Assembly: GCA_018389105.1 (NCBI GenBank) | Contig: JACATO010000687.1 | Location: forward strand, 193,501 to 257,500 | DNA length: 64,000 nucleotides | Direction of reading: 5' to 3' | From: Nautilus pompilius | Taxonomy: Eukaryota > Mollusca > Cephalopoda > Nautilida > Nautilidae | Shown: one piece after another, positions 11,745 through 23,700 of the stretch | Layout of the letters: each line of letters starts with the position of its first letter | Numbering within the stretch: the first letter of the stretch is position 1 | Program-made: the position numbers and the translations under genes | Notes under the pieces: generated by a model | Seen by the model: only the letters and a program-made list of their open reading frames with translations | Told to the model about the DNA's origin: nothing | Databases searched by the model: none

Positions 11745-11901
11745 GCGGTGCTGTGCGAAGCCCTGTACGCGGTGCTGGAGTACACCAAGAGTGCGACGTT
11801 CATGTGGATGTTCATCGAAGGCTTCTACCTGCACAACATGGTTGTCGTGTCGGTGTTTTCCGGCAAGCCGAACTACAGGGTTTTCTACCTGCTCGGATGG
11901 G
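11745..11901 (+). CDS. Pdfr: Pdfr exon: end of loop 1, TM3, start of TM4
   Basis: Acceptor CTCCTTGACAG and donor GTAAGC. The exon has 157 bases, starts in phase 0 and ends one base into a Gly codon. It encodes AVLCEALYAVLEYTKSATF, then MWMFIEGFYLHNM and FSGKPNYRVFYLLGW. The Cys is the conserved TM3 disulphide residue. Confidence 0.88.
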
Positions 11902-14663
11902 GTAAGCGAAGCTGAAACTCTCCCACACCCGTTAAGCTCGTCAGTTGTTCCAATGTGTTCGCCGTTGATGCGGAGGAATCCATCTACCTCGTGTAGCGTT
12001 TGTCCTAGTGGCCGATTTTAAGTTTTCTTCACACGGCCCCTTAGGAGGATGAAAATTAAGATGTTGATTGTCTGTAAGGGTGCTGCGGACAGACGACGAC
12101 GCGTTGCAGTGAAATTTTTGAGAATAAATCCATTAATAGATCCCAAATATCTCTACATTTTCTGGTTATAAACTCTAAAAAAAAGCTAACAATTTGGCAG
12201 CTAAAATCGATGAAGATGGCGCCGCCCAAATAAAGGTAATTAAATAAATGTCACTCTTTTGCTTTTGCATTATTGTATTTTTTTTTAACCAAACGGTCGG
12301 CTGTTGTCGTTCACTTATATCGATTATCAGAATGATTAGCTTGAAGATAAGTTAATAAGACTGTCCTTACATCCAATGAGAGTCGCTCTAGCGAGTGACG
12401 TAATAAGAAATGCGCGGGCGGGAAAGACGGGAGTGAGGCTTTCCATTAGTCAGTCTAGCGATCTCCGACAAGAGGTAACTGGGTACTATGCGACGGCTGG
12501 GAAAGGGGCGGCGCGTCCCTTTAATCGCTAGCTTTATTGGGTTCCGTTCGATTGCCGGCAAAACGGAAACAAGAGCGTGAAGTCGTTTGCGAAACTGGTC
12601 TGAGGCAGGGAGGCGTATTTCCGGAATGACCGCTTTATGCACCGTTTTACGTAAAAGAACCAGCGAAGTGCTCTTCTCAACTTCCGGTTTTCAGTCTTCG
12701 TAATGAACGGTTTCCTTCGAGAAAACCGCCATCGTTTACTGACACGGAGAGTAAAGGAACTTACTGACTCAAACCAGAGGGAGGGAGAGCAGTCTCTGCT
12801 GGCTTTCTGATAGTTATAGATGATACAGAGAAAAGACCGATAATAAACATGCGTAACACAGACCAGGCGTCGTCACAAGAAAAGTGAAGACGGTCATTCG
12901 AACTTTTCCAAAAGTTTGTGCAGTGGCGGATTAACCTTCAGCCGATGCTATTAGACGGCGAATCCCTTCTTTCTTTTATGAATACAAAAATAATAAAAAA
13001 AACTTTGACAATATAAAATATGAATTAAAATTGAACAAATAAAAAAAATAAACGTTTATTAGTTTTGATAGCTAAACATATCAAGGTTTTAGCTTTGATT
13101 TCTTTCTTTCCTTATAAGTTTTTCTATGAAAATGGACCAATATTATCTATGCTTATTTTATTAACTCTGATATGATGAATATCACAAACTTTTGGGGTTT
13201 TATAAAATTCTTTTACAAGCCATTAAAACAGACGAAAAAAAAGATATGAATTTATCAACTGTAATTCGTCTCAGTTTCTTGCTTTGCTGGTTTCTGCGAG
13301 TGAAGATCGCGTTTATTTATAGGTGACCCCTATTGACTAACGCTATTACACAATTATCGTTAACCTTTGGCTCTTTCAGGAACGCCAGTGCCCCCTACAG
13401 CTGCATGGGTTCTGACAATGGTCGAAAACCACAAAGTTAGGTAAGTCAGGAATTGTCAGGCGTTCCCGGAATGCACTGAGCTTTCAGATTGGTTTTCTGA
13501 GTGGTAAAATATCCAGCAAATCAGAACTTTCAAACGTTATCCAAAAATAAGGGATCCAAGGGGTCAACGTCACAGCCCGACTAGAGCGCCACCATGGCAG
13601 TTTTTTTTTTTTTTTATTTTTATTTTTTTTAGCGAAAAGCGCGATCCGTGTGACACCCCCGTGGGCCAGCCTCAATGTCAGTCCGGTACAATGTTGCGCC
13701 GAGCCTCGTTTTAACGTGGACGGTGTTAGAAAACCCAGCACTCATGCGCCATCAACATGTACTCTGATCGTCAATACGGATGCTAAACCACCGTCTTCCT
13801 GTAACGTTAAAATTTTTCTGATTTCAAAAAAAAGGAAAAAAAAAAGGGGGATTCAGTTACGTTGACGTCACAATGGGCGATGAGAATGACGGATACGTGA
13901 ACTGCTCGTGCTGATGTCAGCGGGGCAAGACAACCTTTTTGTTTGCAGGACATAATTCTTCCACATACGACTGGTTACTCTGCAGAGCCACCTGGGTCCT
14001 CTCGAGGTTGGGAACACTGTACAGCAGTAAGGTGGGTGCTGTGTATCAGCGAATTACTCGGGTACCGAGAGGAGTTTCTGCTTCTCGTTAGTCATCTGGC
14101 CGAACCGGGCGCCGATTTCGACCAGGATTCGAACTTGGAGGAAGACGGGGGGGCACCACCGTCAACCGTAGCAGGCTAGTAAATTACCACTGGATCACCG
14201 AACCTTCTTTCATGTAGAACTTGAGAATCGCTCTTAATTTTGGTGCTCACTTAAAAAAATTATATTCCGATAATACTCATGTAAAAATCCGATTTAGAAA
14301 AGGCATTTGGTCCGCCTAACAGTGACGTCATCAAAAGAAATCCTTAAGAGCGACATTGACCGGGTGGGATGGTAATTCCAAATTACTTTCTTGCATTTAC
14401 TTTTAAAAAAAGTCAGAAAATAAATCGATCAGTAAAAAATTAAGCCAAAAAAATAAAGCTTTTTTTTGGTGAAAAAAAAATTATCAGCGTTATATTTTAT
14501 TTCCTACACCAGCCATGTAGCTTTTAAAACGAACAAAGATTTTAATAAATACTATGTAACATCAACGTACGTGTGTCAGTAAAGGCCAATTAAATTTCAC
14601 TTAAAGATAAACTTTAGTAATAATCACACTTGGTAAACACATTTACTTATAATAATAATAATA

Positions 14664-14722
<59 letters not shown>

Positions 14723-17700
14723 TTGTTGCTTCGTTTCTTCTTGCTTCCACAGATGCTGGTACCTTTACTATTTTTTACCATATGCTTGGATTTTGGAAAG
14801 CCAGCGTCTAGCGGTGATTATTGTAAGTAAGGAACCATTTTAATGATCCAAGGCTACCCACCTAACCAACCCCACCCCACCCCAAACCGCGAACCGTTTT
14901 CGCTGATTTATTAAATTTTTTTTTTTTTCCCGGAGGGAGGGCAATCGGAAAACGAATGCTTAGGGATGTAACATTTGAGAGTACGGTGACGCGCATGCGC
15001 GAAGATTTTACTTTCAAGTTTCCTACTGAAAGTAAATTAGGGAGAAAGACGGTCGGTCCTAACCTCATCTTCAGTGATTGCTCTGAAGAAGAAAGAACCG
15101 AGATTTATTTGCGTCACATTAATCCCGAAAAGTATCGGTGTCGGGTGGAGACGGTCTTATGCCGCTGTTGCTGCATTTGTTACGTCAGTCATTAAAGATG
15201 AACTGTCTGCCCCGTGTACGGTCTCAGATCAAAGCGAACCGCGCGTCTACTGCGCGGGATTCGGAATTAATTTAAGTCTTTCACGGGAAGTCAGTTAAAG
15301 GACCAGTTTTAATGGGGTCACCAGTCGAGTTAATTTGCAGTAGGCAGGGAAACTGTTTATGCGTCGCAGCCCCTGCCCCCTCCAAATTTTTCTTTACCGA
15401 AAGAGTAAAAGCCGAATAACTGGAGGAAGCTGGTGCCTCAGAATAAATCCTGCAAATTTTGGAGTAGCTTCCATTTTGGCCGCCACTCTACACATCAGAG
15501 AAATAGTTTTAACGTGTTCTCGGGAAAAGTATTTAAAGCTGCACCACCCAAATTTACTTAACTTTTAGGGGTGCGGTTGCATCTCAAATTAAACCACCAA
15601 GAAAAATAGACAAGAAGAAATATCGATAGTGTCTAGACGGGTAACCCGGATGTTGGTGTTTGGTGTGTGTGTGGGGGGGGGCATTTCGGATGCTTTAAAA
15701 ACAAAAAAAAACTCCATCATCAGAAACGGCATCCAGCTTCCATTATTCAAGCTGTGAAGAATCAATCGAAGCTGCTCGTCAAGACACCAGAGTCGTCGCC
15801 CTTGCTCCATCATCCGGCCGAGGCCATTATAAACCTCCGGGCTTCGCGGGACGGTTTAGGGTCAAAAGCTTAGAAGCAACAGCGAATGATTCTTTTATTA
15901 ACCCGCACAACAGCTTCGGCTTCCAACAGTCATCATATACTTCAGCAACTCTCTCTCTCTCTCTCGCTCTCGCTCTCTCTCATCTCTCTCTCTCTCTCTC
16001 TCTCTCGCTTCTCTCTCATTCTCTCTACCATTCACTAATGCAGCTCTCAGAAATTGCTTTTTCAAGTTTATCTAAAAAACATCCAGCCTATTCACTCTTA
16101 CAAATTAAAGCCAAATTTCTAAACGAGTTTATCTGCACAAATCCCAACTGCATCCCGTCGTCACAACGCATTAAAATGAATAACTTTAATAACGATTTTG
16201 TTCTCAAATACGATCACTTGTCTGTTTTTGTTGTTGTTATAACGAGCTCACAAAAACCCAAATTGAGATTTCAGTACTTTACTTTTTTTAAAAAAATGAT
16301 AAGACACAAATCACACTGCACGCCTTTATGCGACAGGTTTGTTCACGCAACATTGTATTATTTCCGCGGAATCCCCCGATGAAGGCGCCATTGCAGTTCC
16401 CGCCATCACGAGTTACGTTCCTTTCAGCAGATAATAAAAATTTTTAAAAAAAAAATTTTTTCCTTTCCCTCAACTTAAGCAAACAAATTAAAAAAGAAAA
16501 CATTTATAGATTTTTCTTTTCTTTATTTAATATCGTTCAGCTTCGTGGGTTTAAGGAAAAAAAGTGGGGGTCGGTCAGAATGAGTTTCCCTAGAAACGAT
16601 AGGCGGTCGGCTCGGTCTCGTCGTTATTCGAGATCTCAACCACGCACGAGATCGTCGCGCGGTGCCACTGGCAGCCAGCCGCCCACCTGCCGCGTTGGGC
16701 GATATGACACCTGGAAACTCGCTAGGATTTACAACAAAACAAGTGCCGACAAACAAGCGAACGTTTTATAGGTGACCATTGCAAAGCATTTCCGATAAAC
16801 AATCTGTGTGTTATTATTATTAATACTAATTTCGTAAGAAAGTCGCTTATGCCATCAAAAAAGTGCAGGTGGATTTTCATTTCGCCTGTTGGATTAATTC
16901 TCTAGACAGTTTATTAAGAAACAATTCTATTTAATTTCAGTTTAGTTGAATTATTCTGAAAGCCACTTTGGTTTATACAAGTAATCGAACCCCCTTCCAC
17001 CTTTTGGTGGGCAAAAAAATCTATTTTTTACAGGAAAAAAGTTAAATATTCATGAAGTTTCATGACATCAAGTAGATGAAGCTAATAAGCAAGACTTGGG
17101 TGTTTCTGTAGTCTCTTCAGGGGTTTCTATTTGTAGACATCTTCCAGCAAAAATCAAGGGTGGAGTTTGTGTTCATTAAGTAATGGGACTGTACATTTAA
17201 GCTCTCCGATTTCTGCAGCCACGGTATTAACCACAAATTTTATAATGTACCTTTAGATATCTAAAAAAACAACAACAAGACAATTAAAAGTGATGCATCT
17301 GAAATAGTGGGCAAGTCTTTATTCTATTAAAACAAGTGACTCTTTGTTGTTTTGCTACGTTCTTTAAAAAGTAGCCAATGGTTCAGGTTTCGTATTTAAA
17401 CAATGTGCACGTGAAAAATTCATGTTGCGTTCATAAATATTGCATATCATATACGAGACTTTATCGAAAGGTTCCAGACCCCTGACCTCTGATACACCTG
17501 ACTGACTGAGATCAGAGAACACGAACTTCCCACGAGACCTATTAGCTGGGGCGATAGCGGTGCCTTGCGTAATGAGCTCCCCAGGCCTTCGTCTCGCGAT
17601 TGTACAGGTAACGCCCACGGAAGGTGATTTTGTGTCGATTCCTTTCAAAAATCGGTTGGATCGTTGTCCAAAGACAGTTTCTAATTTTCTGTGCGTCAGG

Positions 17701-20700
17701 TCGTAGCTGTTTCTACTCGTTTGACGGAATTTTGGATCTTGGGGAACGAGATTTACAGTCGCGCGGCGAATTTTCAGATCTGAACCCCTGTCTAGCAGAA
17801 ATAAAGCCAAGGGAAGGGGCCTTTGCGACGATGTCTTCACTGCGGCTTGTCAATTGTCCGAGCCCTCACAACATCGCTTGTGCCTTTCACGTACACACAG
17901 CGAGACTTCCTCAGAGCATCCGGTTTGTAGACTGTACTTAACATCTGCAATACATCTGTAAGCAAATTTCCCAGCCTAGCGTCTGATGACCGCACGGTGC
18001 TCTAACTGTGACGTTCGCAATTTTCCATTGACTGAGGAAGCTAATGCAAAGCGCCTGGTTGTAAAGCGCTGGCTTGCGACTCTTACGCCATCTATCGCCG
18101 CGCATTTGAAACGTGCTTCTTGAGACGTTTCATATGCAATATAAGCAAGCAGCCTTGATAACAATGTCGGTTTGCAGTTCATTCTTACGAAAACTGGTTC
18201 AAAAACTTCTTGCTAAGTCCTCATACATGAGCATGAAACGTCTGATAGATATATATATATAGATGTTAAGACCCACGTAATTATAGGGGACATGAGATTT
18301 GAAAAATAATTTATTAACGTTTATTTTTTACTTTTAGTTTTTGTTTTATCTGTTTACTTCATACGGATCTTAATTTGAATACAGAGATATAGAGAAATTG
18401 AACATGTATGGTGGTACCAGGTCTAGCTGTATTTAGTAAAACATTTGCTAACATAGGGTATTTTAAGGAATTTATTTGTTTTCTCGTACCTGTAACTTTC
18501 TTCTTTTTTACCCCAAACTTAGAATTCATGTCCCGACCACAGACCTGTATTAAGGGCAGTCGGTCCACTGGAGGTGTGGCGCTGCCAGGTTTCTCGTGTG
18601 TCTTTGTGGCTTGTTGTTGATTTCGATTCATTTTCTCTCAGATAAATTTAATTTTCCTGTCAAATATAATGAGGGTGCTCATCACAAAGCTGAGAGAAAG
18701 TCAGACGAACGAGGCGGAGACTGTCAGGTAGGTGCTCTCCTATATTTTATGTATACTCTCTCCCTCCCTCTCTCTCTACTAACGTAATATCTCTCTCTGC
18801 GTACTGACGTCATATCTCTCTCTGTGCTGACGTCATCTCTCTCTGCTGACATCATATCTCTCTGTCTGTACTGACGTCATCACACTCTCTCTCTGCTGTT
18901 GACATCATATCTCTCTGTACTGACGTCATATCTCTCTCTGTACTGACGTCATCTCTCTCTACTGACGTCATCTCTCTCTGTCTGTACTGACGTCATCACA
19001 CTCTCTCTCTCTGCTGACATCATATCTCTCTCTGTACTGACGTCACATCTCTCTCTCTCTCTCTCTCGTATATACCACGCTAAGCACTGTACATTTCCAT
19101 TGCAATTATTTATTTATTTGCTTTCCTTTCAGAAAGTCCGTGAAGGCCGCTCTGGTGTTGCTACCTTTACTCGGAATAACAAACTTCGTTATAATGATTG
19201 AACCGCCGTATGACGACGTGCTCAACTTCGGTCTCTGGTCGTACACGTCTCATTTCCTCATCTCTTTCCAAGGATTCATCTTAGCCCTGCTCTACTGCTT
19301 TCTCAACAACGAGGTAAGCGATTTCCGCCACGGACGGCCGTCTCGTGCACTTAGCCGCCGTATCAGGCTTTTAAAAAAAAAAAAAAAGGGGGGGTGGGTA
19401 GTGATTGCTCGGCACGCAGGGTTAATAAGGTGCAGTTTCTCTTTGGACCCCCCCGTTCAACTTTGCCCGGACACAAGAGTCCCTCCGCGCCCCCCCCCAC
19501 AGACAGAGGCTGCCGCGACCGATGACACTTCTGCGTGGAGAGAAAGCCGGACGGCAGCTGGAATCTTCTCCCATCAAGCGAGCTGATATCTGTCCCCGGG
19601 CTTTCGTAAAATCGGAGGCGGCGGTCCAGATATAAGAGCGGGGTACATGCACCCTGTCCCTTTCGTTCCGGTGAAGGTACTCGCCGGAATCACGAGTGCA
19701 GCTAGCCCATCCCACCCCCTGACAAAGCCAATTCTTTACCAAGCCAGCCAATGGCGCGATCTTCTTTTTGCCACCAAAATAATTATATCTGTAAAAATTT
19801 TTTCCAGAGAAACCCACCCTTACATCTTTTACTTTGCACCCAAAACTCTTGTTTATTACTCATTAAATATTATCTGTCTTTAAGAACGCAATAAATATAT
19901 TTTGACCAGTTAGGGGGGAAAAAAGGGGGGGTTGGCAAATACTTTCGTACCGGAATTCGTTTCGTTTACAAAATCACCGGTTAACGTTTTTCAAACAACC
20001 GTTCGCGCGAACTCACCCGGACTTCTACGGTTTCACTCAGCGAATGTCTTTTCTTGTTGTTGGCGTTTTGGCGCTGAAGCCAGTTGAGTCTCCGTTAAAA
20101 CTATTTATAGAACAAGGGTGAGCATAGTTTTTACTAGAAATCTCATAAACAAAGCTGCTGAGTGCATGTCTCAGATCTGGCGTTTATCTGCTCCCTGTGA
20201 AGGCGACTCTTGGCTCTTCTTTACGAGAAGAGAAGGCAACTAATCACAAGAATTTCGAAGTCCGGAAGATGGATTCACAGAAGATAAAGAAACTATGGAA
20301 AAGAAAGCTGATTCTGACTAGTTATTTTTCTTATTAATATGAATTTGTTTCGCAAATAAACAAACTTTTACTAACGTATACCGAAACACTGGTCAAAGCA
20401 GTATCGGGATTCTGCGATATAAAGTGTACGAATTTACTGAAAGTTAACACATTTGGACACAATTGAAAATCTACTGTAAAGTTTGACACGCGCAACTCTC
20501 ACTTTTGCGGAAAAACGGGTCATTATTCAACGCATTCTAGTGACGTCATTAAGACGGCAAAGAGTCGCCGCTAACACGTCCTAAGGTCACGTGACCTTCA
20601 GTAACCTCTACAGCATGGAACCTGTTCCTCATACCGTTCAGCAGACGTTCGACCCAGCCTGCGGTAGTGGCACAGCTCCGAAACGCTCCCAGGACCACTT

Positions 20701-23700
20701 GATCGCTGTCTAATAGGCCTGGAGAACTCATCCCAAACGTGTTCTTCTAGGGTTTGGGTCGGCGAAACAAACTGGCCATGAAGACGATGGATATCTTCCT
20801 CTTGAAGACTGTTTACGACTGTTCTTGGACGACGATTCTTTGCGTTGTTGTTTTGCTAGGTGTGTGTATATATATATATTACCTTATGGCAGTATTTTCG
20901 AGTCGAGACTAATAGTTTGAAAAGGGTTAAACGTCTCAAAACGTGGATTTGGTTTGGTTTGAAAAAAAAAAACATTATATCCGAAAATATAATGCATTCG
21001 TTAAATGTAAAAAAAATAAAGCAGATACTTAGATATCTTCTTCATGGCTTATAGCTTCAAATTATAGATATGACCTAAACATTTTACCCAGTATTAATTC
21101 ATTTTTAGTTTGTTTAAGTAATTTTTTTTTAAAATAGAGAATAAAGGAAAAAATTGTTTACTGTAAGCGAGTGATCAATTTTACTTATATATCATGCAAA
21201 TAGTCCTAAAATAGTATGTAAGTAAAAGATCAAAGTTTGTAGTTATTTATGAAGTAAGTTTAAAATATTATGCAAAAAATAATATTTAAGTTAGAATTGA
21301 TATTATCAAAGTCAAAACCTCACGCATGTAATGAATGGTTAGATTTTCGTTGACTACCCAGTATATTCACTAAAGAAGGCATTTTATGGAATCTATTTGA
21401 TACATTTTTCAATTTAATTTTATTATATTGCCTATTATTATAGAAAAGGCCGGGGAAAATTAGGCTTAGCAAAATCGGTTGGTGTTTCAATGTCTCGTGC
21501 TTAACCAGTATTTGTACAGTACCAACAATGTGGATGCTGGCTGGCGCCATGACTTTAGAAGTTGATCAAAAAATTATTTAAAGGTTATTTTCCATTTTGA
21601 TTTGATTCCTTCCTGTGTTCCGGCCCGCTAGCACTTTAGTAACTTTTTTAAATATTCCTTAAGTCTATATCAGGAATCCAGCCTTTCAACGACGACCGAG
21701 TTTGGTCGCGATGTTCGCAAACCTAGAATTGGAATCATTGCTGCTTGGTCCCTTATGTAACCCAACCATCTCGCTCAGACGTTGCCAACGCCGTGTCTGG
21801 CCCTAATTTAGCCCAGTAGATTTCGCTATTCCGCCAATTCGTCAAAATATATCTAACGCTCACCGAACTAATGAAGCAGTGCACAGTCCACCGAGCTAAC
21901 CCCGTGTCCCACTTGATGTATATTGTGTAGGTTCAGGATACGCCAAGACTTTCAGATGTGCAACTCTTCTCCATCACCCGAGTCCACTGCGGTAATGTTG
22001 GCTGCTACTTCTGTGCCCGATGTTCTTCGTTCTCCGCTTTCCCCCCCAATCAGTAGGTGTTAAAATATCCGCCATGTTTTCACGTGTATATTGCTGGCTG
22101 CCTTGACTGCTGTCGTTTCCAGCAACCCGGAGGGGTCAAAAGTCCCTCAACAGTCTTCGAGCACCTGTTCAGCAGCTGTGTTAACTTCCTGCCGTAGATA
22201 TCCCTGCAACTCTTTGTTAATTGCAGATTTTTTCCTGGAGTTTCGGTCGCTCGATACGAGAGGTCAGTCGACGATTGTCTGGGTCAATTCGATTATCGAA
22301 TCTTTTCTGGGTGGAACAGAAAGTGTGCGCGCGCTGTGGGGTTTAACCCTATGACTCTGACTAGTCTAATATTGCATGAAAATAGTTTATCGTTATTCAA
22401 GCAGAAAAATTACATATTTTCAATACAGACAATGTGTATATCGTCATTTAAACTGTACGTAAATCACCACTTGATTTTTTTCATTGTATTTTAAATAAAT
22501 AACAAAAAAAAAAAACAAAAAAAAAACACAGCAGTAGTGTGAATCAAAAGGTATATGGCACCATCCTGGAGTAATTACTGGTTCTACAAAAGGCTGTTGG
22601 ATGAAAGGTGTAGATTGCTTATAACACAATGTCGGGTCTTTTCGTATTGAATCTAAGATCACAGTGTTGATCTGAGGGAGCGGTTATTAGCATCTTAGAG
22701 CAAGGGATTGTAAGAGAGATAAATAACTGCAACTTTGCAATTAACCAAGTCAAAAGTCTATAGTATCATAGTGAAGTTCAAAAGCAGCGAAAGTGTCATT
22801 GATAAGCGCAGAAAGACAGATGATAGAAAAGCGGAAGAGAGAGAGGAAAACTTGTTTCGTAGGTCGCCAAAGATCCGCGGACAGCAAAGAAGCCATTGTT
22901 AGTTCTTAAACAATAGACTGCTTAATAGTGGCTTGCATGGGAAAGTAGCCAAAGGAAAAGGCGATTCATAGATACAGAAGTATACTGGGATTTTAAAAAT
23001 ATATTTTCCAGTAGGACGGTGATTCTAGCCAAACCCAGCTCTCAGTGTGAAGGAAGTGTTTCAAATATATATAAAGCCAGAATGGCGAGTAGCCACTAGG
23101 TTTTAACCCCAACTGAACGGAGAGGGGGACGTCTTTAAAAAAACCCATGTCAGTGAGTTAGCTAAGGGCTGTCGAAGAATGGAATATTAACACTGCAGGC
23201 CGTGTGGTTATTTGAATGCGAGTGTTAGCAGTCTACAGGGTTATTAAACAAACGGTCGGATGCGCTGCACCGTCGTCATGCGCACTCTGGCCCGGTGCAT
23301 CCGTCTTCAGCAGTAGTTTATTCTCCTGACTTTTTCCTTGTCATAGGAAACTTGCCTCTGTTATGGTCATAGAGTGTCCCCCCAGCCCTCGATTCCTCTG
23401 TCTGAGTGCCTACACAGGCCACTCCCCAGCAGCAATGACAGTAAAATACCTCGCTCAAGGATCACAACAATTGCCAGCAGCGGGAATTGAACCCGAGACC
23501 CTGAAGCCAACACGCTCACCACTGAGCCACATCGACAGACCGGCCCGGTGGGGCAGGTGGTAGCGGGTTAGCTCCGTAAGGGGGACCGTTGCTCCTGTAC
23601 CGGGTTCGATCCCAGGCTGGGGTCGGAGGAGAGTTGTCGCTGATGATCGCCATAGCGTGAAACAGCTGTACGACGTCTCCTTGGTGCCGACATGAGAGAA

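Noticed and set aside
14630-14830. 66-codon frame with a poly-Ile/Asn run
   Set aside because: It reads the AAT repeat and then the Pdfr TM5 exon in the wrong frame.
23482-23614. True tRNA genes
   Set aside because: The boxes are good, but acceptor and anticodon stems do not close and repeat bodies follow, so SINE is the better call.
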